A stretch of 21,519 bases of DNA, taken from the NCBI GenBank assembly GCA_028698375.1, contig JAQVDI010000006.1, positions 1 through 21,519 on the forward strand, read 5' to 3'. Source of the DNA: Patescibacteria group bacterium (GTDB lineage: Bacteria > Patescibacteriota > UBA1384 > JAGGWG01). Below the pieces are notes generated by a model. It saw only the letters and a list, made by a program, of their open reading frames with translations. It searched no databases and had not been told where the DNA came from. This document shows positions 1 to 5,854 of the stretch, piece after piece (position 1 is the first letter of the stretch; every line of letters starts with the position of its first letter). The position numbers were made by a program, and so were the translations under genes.

Positions 1-232
1 TTTCTCTCGGAGGGAAAGTTGGCAAAGGAGGGACAAAGCCAACTTTCCGTCTGAAAGAATAATTTTATTTCTAAATTAAATTTTTATTTTGCCGAAGATT
101 GGGTTTGGCGTTTTATATGGAGGCCTTTAAGCTGTATAGCATAAAAAATTTCAACCTCCGCGCCCCCGATCTTCAGCGAAATAAAAACTCAATTTATAAT
201 AAGTTTTAAAAAATTATAACTTATCAATAAGT
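1..232 (-). ncRNA. Candidate structured RNA or long 5' leader, running off the left edge
   Basis: A promoter at 239-267 predicts a minus-strand transcript starting near 232 and leaving the window at position 1. The transcript holds a rod-like fold at 177-91. Its outer 9-bp stem joins 177-169 to 99-91 and contains one G-U pair that would be an A-C mismatch on the other strand, which favours minus transcription. Inside are a GGG/CCC helix, a three-A bulge, a GGCG/CGCC helix, and a GGAGG/CCTCC helix capped by an AT-rich loop. A second hairpin follows at 48-13. I see no coding frame. It may be an independent RNA, a riboswitch-like leader of a gene left of the window, or a known RNA class I cannot identify by eye. 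Confidence 0.45.
13..48. repeat. 11-bp perfect inverted repeat
   Basis: Arms 13-23 (GGAAAGTTGGC) and 38-48 pair perfectly around a 14-nt purine-rich loop. No T-run follows on either strand, so it is not a standard terminator. On the minus strand it is the second hairpin of the candidate RNA described for 1-232. Its flanks share short words with the small RNA at 5667-5821. Confidence 0.6.
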
Positions 233-238
233 ATGCTT

Positions 239-267
239 ATTTTAGCTTAAAAATTATTAACTGTCAA
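239..267 (-). promoter_or_regulatory. Sigma70-type promoter for the left-edge transcript
   Basis: Reading the minus strand, TTGACA (267-262), a 17-nt spacer and TAAAAT (244-239). The predicted start is near 232. It lies just downstream of the rmuC terminator, so it begins a new transcription unit directed off the left edge. Confidence 0.7.
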
Positions 268-277
268 GTAGGCACAA

Positions 278-300
278 TAAAAAATTACGCGACCGCGTAA
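278..300 (-). terminator. Intrinsic terminator after rmuC
   Basis: A perfect TTACGCG/CGCGTAA palindrome (285-291 with 294-300) is followed on the minus strand by a run of six T. It sits about 30 nt past the rmuC stop codon. Confidence 0.75.
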
Positions 301-332
301 AATTTAATGTTTTTTCAAAAAATAAGATTAGA

Positions 333-1295
333 TTATAATTCTTTTTTGATAGTTTTAGCTTGGGAAAGCTTGTCGTTTATTTTCTCATATTGTTTTTCAG
401 TGGCATCCATGGCAAGATAAGAATTGCGAATATGTTTAGATAAAACTGACATTTGTTGGCCCAATTTGTCTGAATCACCACGCAGTTCGTCAAGAGTGGC
501 AATGATACTCGCAGCAATTTTATCAATTTTGTGACTTTCCAATCCCGTATAAACTAAATTTAAAAAATAATAAAAATTAATTGGTGATACAATCAAAACT
601 TTACTTTTTGATCCTAAATCAATTAAATCTTGATCTTTTAGCATTACTTGATGATAAATTGATTCACTGGGCACATACATCACGGCAAAATTAACCGTGC
701 CTTCAGCTGGTTTAATATATTTTTGCGAAATGGTTAAAATATGTTTTTTAAAAGAGCGGTGGAACTCGCTGTGTGCTTTTTTGCGTTCTAACCCTTTACT
801 TTGTAAATATCTTTTAAAAGCTTCCATAGGGAATTTAGAATCAATGGGAATAATGCCTTTGCTGGTTTTAATAATAGCGTCAACAATTTGTCCGTCTTTG
901 TAGCAATATTGAAGGGCAAAACTATTTTTAGGAAAAACATCACTTAATAAATCTTTTAAAATTTTTTCACCGATATTGCCACGTAGCTTGGGTGATTTTA
1001 AGAATTCTTGGAGATCTTTGACAGAGGTGCTGATATCTTGAAGCTTGCCGATTTCTTGACCTAAGTTTTGGAAAAGAGAGGCAGCACTGTCTAATCTCTG
1101 TCCAATAGAAGTTTGCATTTGGTCCATTCGTCCCTGTAATCCTTGTAGATTTTGATTCATTAAACCAAAAGACTGACTTTCTAAAAGTTCTTTTTTTAGT
1201 ATGTCTAATTCTTCTTTTTGCTTTTTGAAATAAGAAATAATAATAGCGACAAGAATTAAAATACTAGCAATAACAAGATAAAATGGCCAATCCAT
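333..1295 (-). CDS. rmuC: RmuC-family DNA recombination / putative nuclease protein
   Basis: A 320-aa protein. Residues about 5-22 form one hydrophobic N-terminal membrane segment, followed by a Gln/Leu/Glu-rich coiled coil to about residue 95. The RmuC core follows: GNIGEKIL near residue 106, a VDAIIKTSKGIIPIDSKFP block typical of the PD-(D/E)XK-like fold, then VNFAVMYVPSES. RmuC proteins limit DNA inversion and rearrangement and are thought to act on DNA structures; the biochemical activity is poorly defined. The length is shorter than E. coli RmuC but usual for minimal versions. The ATG at 1295 coincides with the predicted transcription start from the promoter at 1302-1330, so the mRNA looks leaderless. 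It is monocistronic, with a terminator at 278-300. Confidence 0.9.
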   Translation of the reverse strand: MDWPFYLVIASILILVAIIISYFKKQKEELDILKKELLESQSFGLMNQNLQGLQGRMDQMQTSIGQRLDSAASLFQNLGQEIGKLQDISTSVKDLQEFLKSPKLRGNIGEKILKDLLSDVFPKNSFALQYCYKDGQIVDAIIKTSKGIIPIDSKFPMEAFKRYLQSKGLERKKAHSEFHRSFKKHILTISQKYIKPAEGTVNFAVMYVPSESIYHQVMLKDQDLIDLGSKSKVLIVSPINFYYFLNLVYTGLESHKIDKIAASIIATLDELRGDSDKLGQQMSVLSKHIRNSYLAMDATEKQYEKINDKLSQAKTIKKEL

Positions 1296-1301
1296 GCTCT
1301 T

Positions 1302-1330
1302 ATTCTATTTTAAAGAGGTACTAATTGCAA
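1302..1330 (-). promoter_or_regulatory. rmuC promoter (leaderless)
   Basis: Minus strand: TTGCAA (1330-1325), 17-nt spacer, TAGAAT (1307-1302). Only six bases separate the -10 from the ATG, so initiation seven bases past the -10 falls on the A of the start codon. Confidence 0.6.
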
Positions 1331-1345
1331 TAATTTGAAATAAAA

Positions 1346-4219
1346 TTAATTATATGCAAAGGGGCAGGTTTCGCGGAAGGCGCAATAGCGACAAGTAAAT
1401 TGTGAAGGGGTGGCTTCAAATTCTTTTTGGCGGATGCCGCGGGCTGTAGTTCTAATTTTTTCTTCTAAACTTTTAAATTGTCGTAGCGTGGGAGTAATTT
1501 CTGCATGATGATTGCTGTTAAGAAAAACTAAACCTAAACTTTGAGGTAGATTTTTTTTAATTTTATAATATGCCCAAGCATAAAGTTTTAATTGGAGACT
1601 CTCGCGAGCGCGACGTAAACCTTCCTCTTCTCCTAAAAATGAGCTTTTAAAATCAAAAATTCTTACACCTTTTTCTCCAGGAAAGATAGCATCAAAACGA
1701 CCACGAATTAAAATGCCGTCTAGATTTAAGCTAAAAGGTGTTTCTGTAGATATTGGTTTAGTTTTGGAAAATTCGGAATTTAAAAAATTTTTCATTGCTT
1801 CTTTACCTTGAGCTAAGGCTTCTTGCTCGTGTTTTTTGTGCATATAGCCTTCATTGCGCCAATTTTGTTTAAAAATTTTTAGTAAATCTTGGAGATTTAT
1901 TTTTTTTCCAATCAATAATTTTTTATAATACTCATTTAAAGCGTTGTGAATTGAGGAACCAAAAGCAACAGGAAAAGATTGCATTACTGGCACTCGTAAA
2001 ATTTTGGCAAATTTATATTTAAGCGGACAAGTATTGTAATCATCAATAGCATACGCGTTTAAGCTAACGGGTCCATTGGTTTCTATCAAACTTTTTTGAT
2101 TAGATTCCGCGCTCGCGAAAAGTTCAATTTGTTGTAATCTAGTAAGTTGAACCTTTTTTATTTTTTCTAATGCTTTTTCCCCTAAAGCCTCAACCAAAAA
2201 AGGAGAAATTTTCTTGGCACGTTTACCACCATAATTAGCGGCATAAGTTAAAAATAGGTGTTTTTTAGCACGGGTGGCACCAACATAAAATAAACGCCTT
2301 TCTTCTTGTAAATGATAATTGCCTTCAGGTAAAATTTCATGGATAAAATCAGTCGGTATATCAATTAGCTCAGTTCTTTCTCTCGTTGGCAAATAATCGC
2401 TGGTTAGAGCAGGCATAAAGACCACTTCAAATTCTAATCCTTTGGAGGCGTGATAAGTTAAAACTCTAACTGCTTCCATTTCTGGGTCAATTTCTCCTAT
2501 CTCTGGTGAAGCATAGACGCTTAGAAGGTCATCAATATATTTGGCTAAATTAGAAATTGAATGATCACGGCTAACTTTTTCAAATTCTAAAATAATTTGA
2601 TTAAAAAAATCAGCGATATTTTTAATTTTTAATTCATTTTCTACAGATTGTTTACGGCTTAAATTAAATAAAATTTTTTTAATCTTTAAAAAATGATAAA
2701 TTAGTTGGCCGCTAGCCACTTCTTTTTCTTTCTCCCTTAAAGTAATTATATTTTGGACAAATTGATTTATTTTTTTAATAGTCACATCACTTAAGTGAAG
2801 ATTTTTTTTATAAGCATCAATATTTTGTAAAGTTTTAAACGTAGATAAAGATTGATATCTGATAAGATCAAAAATTTCCGCAAGGTCTCCAGAATCAATA
2901 TTATAAGCGTTAGATTTAAGAAGATTGTAATAAGCTTGTACATCACGATTAGAAACTAAAACTTTGATTAAGCTGATTATCATTTGAATTTCGGGCTTAA
3001 AATAAATACCACTTTCGCCAGAAAAAACATAGGGAATTCCAGCAGAATTTAAAGCTTTAATGTAGTGCCCTGCCAAAGAGTTAGAACGCAAAATAATTGC
3101 AATTTCGCGTAAGGGTACTTTTTTCTTTTTAGCGTTTTTAATTTCCGCAATCACGAAATCAGCTTCACTGCCGACAGTATCAAAATAATTAAAATTAATT
3201 GCTTCTTTGAAACTTTCCATTGCTATTAATCGTTTATTAATTTTAGCTTTGATTTCTAACCGATCCGGATTATTTTTTTGAATTGTTTGATAAGCTAAGT
3301 CTAAAATTTCTTGGGGAGAACGATAATTTTGGGCTAAAACAATTTTTTTGGCTTTGGGGTATTCTTTTTGAAAAAACAAAATATTAGAGATTGAAGCGCC
3401 ACGCCAACGATAAATTGATTGATCATCGTCGCCTACAACTGTGATATTACCGTTTTCTCCAGCAAGCATTTTAATAATCTCATTTTGTAAAAAATTAGTA
3501 TCTTGAAATTCATCAACTAAAATATATTTAAATTGTTTTTGTAATTTAGCTCTAACTTCTGGCCTTTTTTTTAATAATTTGTATGTTAGAAAAATTAAGT
3601 CGGAAAAATCTAAAACATTGTTTTCTTTTTTTAAATCCTCGTATTTTTCATAAGCCCTAGCTGCTTCTATATGAATTTTGGCTTTTTCTTTGGTAATTTT
3701 GTCTTTGGCTTTTTTTAAATCATCTTTTGCCCATTTCAAATAGTCTTTAGGTTCAATTGTTTCTTCTTTGAGTCTGGAAAATAAAGATGCAAATTGATTA
3801 ATATGGCTTAAAGGATTAGTTACCGGCCTTAAAATTTTTAGAGGTAATTCATAAATATTTTCGCGTAAAAAAATTAATTGATCTATTTTATTGAGTAATT
3901 TGTAATCTAGAGCCAAACCAATAAAAGGTGCGTATTCTTTTAAAATTTTTTCCCCAAAAGAATGAAAAGTGGTAACTAAAAGATCATAGGTGCCATAGGG
4001 CAAAAGGATATCGGCTCTTTCTTCCATCTCACTGGCTGCTTTTTCTGTAAAAGTGAGAGCAACAATTTCTTCCGGCTTTGCCCAGCCCTTTTTAATAATA
4101 TGGGCAATGCGATGAGTAATGACTTTGGTTTTTCCGGTACCAGCACCAGCAATAATTAAAAGTGGTCCTGATTTATGGGTAACAGCTTGTTTTTGTTGTT
4201 CGTTCAAATGTGTAAGCAC
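1346..4219 (-). CDS. UvrD/PcrA-type superfamily 1 helicase fused to a Fe-S PD-(D/E)XK nuclease
   Basis: A 957-aa helicase-nuclease. Helicase motifs are in order: Walker A GAGTGKT (25-31), TFTEKAASEM (56-65), VDEFQDTN (235-242), GDDDQSIYRWRGA (263-275), QNYRS, LTYHASKGLEFE and RLFYVGATRAKKH. A C-terminal RecB/AddB-like nuclease follows, with GSSIHNALNEYY, an RGRFDAIF...FDFKSS active site and QLKLYAWAYY. Cysteines in DYNTCPLKY plus C943, C946 and C952 fit the 4Fe-4S staple seen in AddB-type nucleases. It probably unwinds and resects DNA ends in repair, combining AddA-like motor and nuclease functions in one chain. The start is GTG at 4219, supported by the promoter at 4226-4253 whose predicted start site is this same base. 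A gene name is withheld because both UvrD-like and AddA-like labels fit. Confidence 0.9.
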   Translation of the reverse strand: MLTHLNEQQKQAVTHKSGPLLIIAGAGTGKTKVITHRIAHIIKKGWAKPEEIVALTFTEKAASEMEERADILLPYGTYDLLVTTFHSFGEKILKEYAPFIGLALDYKLLNKIDQLIFLRENIYELPLKILRPVTNPLSHINQFASLFSRLKEETIEPKDYLKWAKDDLKKAKDKITKEKAKIHIEAARAYEKYEDLKKENNVLDFSDLIFLTYKLLKKRPEVRAKLQKQFKYILVDEFQDTNFLQNEIIKMLAGENGNITVVGDDDQSIYRWRGASISNILFFQKEYPKAKKIVLAQNYRSPQEILDLAYQTIQKNNPDRLEIKAKINKRLIAMESFKEAINFNYFDTVGSEADFVIAEIKNAKKKKVPLREIAIILRSNSLAGHYIKALNSAGIPYVFSGESGIYFKPEIQMIISLIKVLVSNRDVQAYYNLLKSNAYNIDSGDLAEIFDLIRYQSLSTFKTLQNIDAYKKNLHLSDVTIKKINQFVQNIITLREKEKEVASGQLIYHFLKIKKILFNLSRKQSVENELKIKNIADFFNQIILEFEKVSRDHSISNLAKYIDDLLSVYASPEIGEIDPEMEAVRVLTYHASKGLEFEVVFMPALTSDYLPTRERTELIDIPTDFIHEILPEGNYHLQEERRLFYVGATRAKKHLFLTYAANYGGKRAKKISPFLVEALGEKALEKIKKVQLTRLQQIELFASAESNQKSLIETNGPVSLNAYAIDDYNTCPLKYKFAKILRVPVMQSFPVAFGSSIHNALNEYYKKLLIGKKINLQDLLKIFKQNWRNEGYMHKKHEQEALAQGKEAMKNFLNSEFSKTKPISTETPFSLNLDGILIRGRFDAIFPGEKGVRIFDFKSSFLGEEEGLRRARESLQLKLYAWAYYKIKKNLPQSLGLVFLNSNHHAEITPTLRQFKSLEEKIRTTARGIRQKEFEATPSQFTCRYCAFRETCPFAYN

Positions 4220-4225
4220 AAGTTA

Positions 4226-4253
4226 ATTATACAATTATGAAGTTAATTGGCAA
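4226..4253 (-). promoter_or_regulatory. Promoter of the helicase-nuclease gene (leaderless GTG)
   Basis: Minus strand: TTGCCA (4253-4248), 16-nt spacer, perfect TATAAT (4231-4226). Six bases separate the -10 from the GTG at 4219, so the transcript is predicted to begin at the start codon. Confidence 0.65.
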
Positions 4254-4290
4254 ATTATTTTTTTGTCTTTTTTACAAAAGACGCAAAACC

Positions 4291-4335
4291 TTAGGGACAG
4301 GAGGGCTTCTTTCGAGCCAGCCCTCCTATCCCTAA
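4291..4335. repeat. Long intergenic hairpin, 17-bp arms with one mismatch
   Basis: Arms 4291-4307 (TTAGGGACAGGAGGGCT) and 4319-4335 pair with one C-A mismatch around an 11-nt loop. No T-run follows on either strand, so it is not a standard terminator. A smaller 7-bp hairpin (GTCTTTT/AAAAGAC) lies next to it at about 4264-4284. It sits 70-115 bases upstream of the helicase gene. The stretch 4336-4507 is otherwise AT-rich and I see no gene in it. Confidence 0.6.
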
Positions 4336-4507
4336 TACCCAACCACCTGAACGACTTTTCAATGATAAAAAAATAGCATCTCTGTAATTTTTTTCTTTCT
4401 AAAACTTAGAACTTCGACTCCTATTCGATTATATAAATCTATTATTTAATTAAACTATTTTTTATCCTGAAAAGAGGATCTGGGAAAAGAGTAATGGGAA
4501 AAATGAA

Positions 4508-4540
4508 ATAAAAAACCGGCTGCAAGAGTATTGCAGCCGG
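4508..4540 (-). terminator. Intrinsic terminator of the 52-aa zinc-ribbon-like gene
   Basis: A perfect 10-bp stem (CCGGCTGCAA, 4516-4525, with 4531-4540) and a 5-nt loop are followed on the minus strand by a T-run. It lies about 32 nt past the stop at 4573. Confidence 0.85.
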
Positions 4541-4572
4541 GGTGCCAGACGCCCGTGGGCGAATGGGTGAAG

Positions 4573-4731
4573 CTAGGGTTGTTCCGATTGGTTGGTTTGG
4601 GCTTCTCCGGCGTGAGCCAGGTGTGAGCCAAAGCACAACTCGCCGGAACGATTCTCGTGCTTGGTAGGAGTGCCTTCCGGTCCTTTTTCAATCGGTTCCC
4701 GGCACTCGTTGCAGATTACTAGTTCTGCCAT
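4573..4731 (-). CDS. Small Cys-rich (zinc-ribbon-like) protein, 52 aa, unknown function
   Basis: Starts MAELVICNECREPIEKG and ends with a Gln/Asn/Glu-rich tail. C7-x2-C10, C33, H37 and H40 could form a zinc-binding knuckle. I do not recognise the family. Support for the gene is strong although it is short: an AAGGA-type SD lies just before the ATG, a near-consensus promoter lies at 4776-4804, and a 10-bp intrinsic terminator lies at 4508-4540. Codons are GC-rich (GGC, CCG, CGG, CTG), unlike neighbouring genes that favour A/T in the third position, so the gene may have been acquired or may have unusual expression. Longer overlapping frames here lack an SD. It pairs with the similarly built small gene at 4861-5007. 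Function cannot be assigned from sequence. Confidence 0.72.
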   Translation of the reverse strand: MAELVICNECREPIEKGPEGTPTKHENRSGELCFGSHLAHAGEAQTNQSEQP

Positions 4732-4775
4732 CCCTTTTTTCCTTTCTGAAACGACATTTTTTGCGATGCTTGGTT

Positions 4776-4804
4776 ATATTAGATTATTTGAGTGGATATG
4801 TCAA
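4776..4804 (-). promoter_or_regulatory. Near-consensus promoter of the 52-aa gene
   Basis: Minus strand: perfect TTGACA (4804-4799), 17-nt spacer, TAATAT (4781-4776). The predicted start near 4769 gives a leader of about 38 nt carrying the SD. It is one of the strongest-looking promoters in the window. Confidence 0.8.
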
Positions 4805-4814
4805 TGTTTTTATT

Positions 4815-4853
4815 TTAAAAAAAATGACCACCGAATTACTGTCTTCGGTGGTC
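4815..4853 (-). terminator. Intrinsic terminator of the 48-aa gene
   Basis: A perfect 10-bp stem (GACCACCGAA, 4826-4835, with 4844-4853) and an 8-nt loop are followed on the minus strand by at least eight T. It begins eight bases after the stop codon at 4861-4863. Confidence 0.88.
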
Positions 4854-4860
4854 GAGAAAA

Positions 4861-5007
4861 CTAGCTCTCTTCGTCGGTGTCCTCTTTGGGCACCGACTGG
4901 TAGGGCGACGGCAGGTCCTCCAACCTGTCGCGTCGCCAATCCTCCAACCCCTCCAGGGGGTCGAGGTGATTTTTTCCCGGCAAGGGCCGGGGCATGGATT
5001 TTGCCAT
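4861..5007 (-). CDS. Small charged, proline-rich protein, 48 aa, unknown function
   Basis: Starts MAKSMPRPLPGKNHLDP and continues with an acidic/Arg-rich middle (LEGLEDWRRDRLEDLP) and an acidic C-terminus (KEDTDEES). It has no cysteine and no membrane segment; I do not recognise it. Evidence for a real gene is a GGGAGG SD just before the ATG, a TTGACT-N17-TATGAT promoter at 5064-5092 and an intrinsic terminator eight bases past the stop. Codons are markedly GC-rich compared with the rest of the window, as in the adjacent 52-aa gene. A hairpin with an AAAAAA tail lies in its leader. The two genes form an island of independently transcribed mini-genes. An in-frame second ATG five codons in is an alternative start, but the SD spacing favours the first. 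Confidence 0.7.
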   Translation of the reverse strand: MAKSMPRPLPGKNHLDPLEGLEDWRRDRLEDLPSPYQSVPKEDTDEES

Positions 5008-5063
5008 GCAGATACCTCCCTTTCGATTTTTTAGACGCTAAGGCGCCTGTACAAAACTAAATT

Positions 5064-5092
5064 ATCATACAATAAAAAGATTATTCAGTCAA
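5064..5092 (-). promoter_or_regulatory. Promoter of the 48-aa gene
   Basis: Minus strand: TTGACT (5092-5087), 17-nt spacer, TATGAT (5069-5064). The predicted start near 5057 gives a leader of about 50 nt. The leader contains a 6-bp hairpin (AGGCGC/GCGTCT with one G-U pair) and then the GGGAGG SD. Confidence 0.78.
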
Positions 5093-5120
5093 ATTTGATC
5101 TAATTTAGAATTAAAAAAAA

Positions 5121-5624
5121 TCAAAATTCAATCCCTTGTTGGGTTTGGTTGCCAATTCCAAGATCGTGTTTTATATCTTTAATCTCAGAAACTGTATCGG
5201 CAATTTTCTTTAGCCAAATAGGCGCAGCTCGGCCAGTGCAGATAAGATTTGCTTTGGTATTTTGAGCAAAATTTATAAAGTCCTTTTTCGTGATTATTTG
5301 TGCGCTGAGAGCTAAATTGATTTCGTCTAAAACAATCAAATCAAATTGATCTTTATTTTTTAAAACTTTTTGCCATAATGCCTCACATTCTTTAATTAAA
5401 TTTTTAGGAATTTTTTGAGGATTAAAAAATTGTGCTTTTTTAAATTGAAAAATTCTTACTCCTAATTTTTTTAGAATTTTATCTTCTCCGCTTAGTTTTG
5501 ATTTAAAAAATTTGAAAAACCCAACTTTTTTTTCGTGACCTAATGACCTAATTATTATTCCAATTGCAGCCGTGGTTTTCCCTTTGCCATTGCCAGTTAT
5601 AACTAAAATTCTTTTATTTTTCAT
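5121..5624 (-). CDS. cobO: Corrinoid (cobalamin) adenosyltransferase, CobO/BtuR/CobA family
   Basis: A 167-aa protein. The N-terminal P-loop TGNGKGKTTAA (10-20), the VLDEINLAL block, ICTGRAAP and the C-terminal KHDLGIGNQTQQGIEF tail are hallmarks of the BtuR/CobO/CobA family. These enzymes move the adenosyl group from ATP to reduced cobalt in corrinoids, giving adenosylcobalamin. I see no other B12 synthesis gene nearby, so the likely role is activating imported corrinoid for the class II ribonucleotide reductase encoded upstream (5855-8215) on the same strand. The gap to nrdJ is 230 bp and carries an oppositely oriented small RNA gene. The start ATG at 5624 has no clear SD. The length is slightly short for the family (about 170-200 aa) but the domain is complete. 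Confidence 0.88.
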   Translation of the reverse strand: MKNKRILVITGNGKGKTTAAIGIIIRSLGHEKKVGFFKFFKSKLSGEDKILKKLGVRIFQFKKAQFFNPQKIPKNLIKECEALWQKVLKNKDQFDLIVLDEINLALSAQIITKKDFINFAQNTKANLICTGRAAPIWLKKIADTVSEIKDIKHDLGIGNQTQQGIEF

Positions 5625-5631
5625 AAATTAC

Positions 5632-5660
5632 TTGACACGATTATTAGTTTATGATAGTAT
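5632..5660 (+). promoter_or_regulatory. Promoter of the plus-strand small RNA
   Basis: TTGACA (5632-5637), 17-nt spacer, TAGTAT (5655-5660). The predicted start at about 5667 is the first base of a perfect 7-bp hairpin arm. The -10/-35 arrangement is identical in form to the transglycosylase promoter at 14048-14076. Confidence 0.75.
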
Positions 5661-5666
5661 GTAATT

Positions 5667-5821
5667 GCCAACTAGCGGAAGCGTCTGAAAAATGGCGTAG
5701 CGACAGTTGGCAGAGCTCGGAGGGAAAATCGTGGCCGTTAGGCCGCTCTGAGCTCAACTTGCACCTTGCTGATTTGCTTCTTGCTGCTCCCGGGAACATT
5801 GTTTTCGGGAGCATTTTTTTT
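5667..5821 (+). ncRNA. Small RNA gene (about 155 nt), unidentified class
   Basis: A clear transcription unit with no coding frame: consensus promoter upstream, strong intrinsic terminator at the end, and compact secondary structure between. Hairpin 1 pairs GCCAACT (5667-5673) with 5705-5711 around an internal, partly pairable region. Hairpin 2 pairs 5713-5722 (GAGCTCGGAG) with 5746-5755, 10 bp with one G-U, burying a GGAGG-like sequence; within it GGCC/GGCC closes a GTTA loop. A C/T-rich single-stranded stretch follows (5756-5785), then the terminator stem. It lies between nrdJ and cobO and is antisense to that intergenic segment, so it could act in cis on cobO. I tested it by eye against SRP, 6S, RNase P, tmRNA and cobalamin riboswitch signatures and saw no convincing match. 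Confidence 0.68.
5786..5821 (+). terminator. Intrinsic terminator of the small RNA
   Basis: An 11-bp stem (5786-5796 with 5802-5812, two G-U pairs) and a CATTG loop are followed by eight T (5814-5821). Confidence 0.9.
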
Positions 5822-5854
5822 ACTTTATTCTTAATTCTTATTCTTTATACTTTT

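Noticed and set aside
4442..4691. Two overlapping minus-strand frames of 64 and 78 aa
   Set aside because: They run through the terminator at 4508-4540 and lack an SD. The 52-aa frame at 4573-4731 has the SD, promoter and terminator in the right places.
4661..5060. Plus-strand frames of 67 and 99 aa opposite the small GC-rich genes
   Set aside because: They have no SD or promoter and are complements of the two minus-strand mini-genes and their terminators; they exist because GC-rich DNA has few stops.
5667..5821. 6S, SRP, RNase P or tmRNA identity for the small RNA
   Set aside because: There is no long closing stem with a central bubble, no GGAAGG-type SRP tetraloop region, no P4 core motifs and no tRNA-like ends; a covariance search would settle it.
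5625..5854. Cobalamin riboswitch between nrdJ and cobO
   Set aside because: Neither strand shows the B12 box or the conserved core pattern of cobalamin riboswitches. The promoter and terminator instead define a separate plus-strand RNA.
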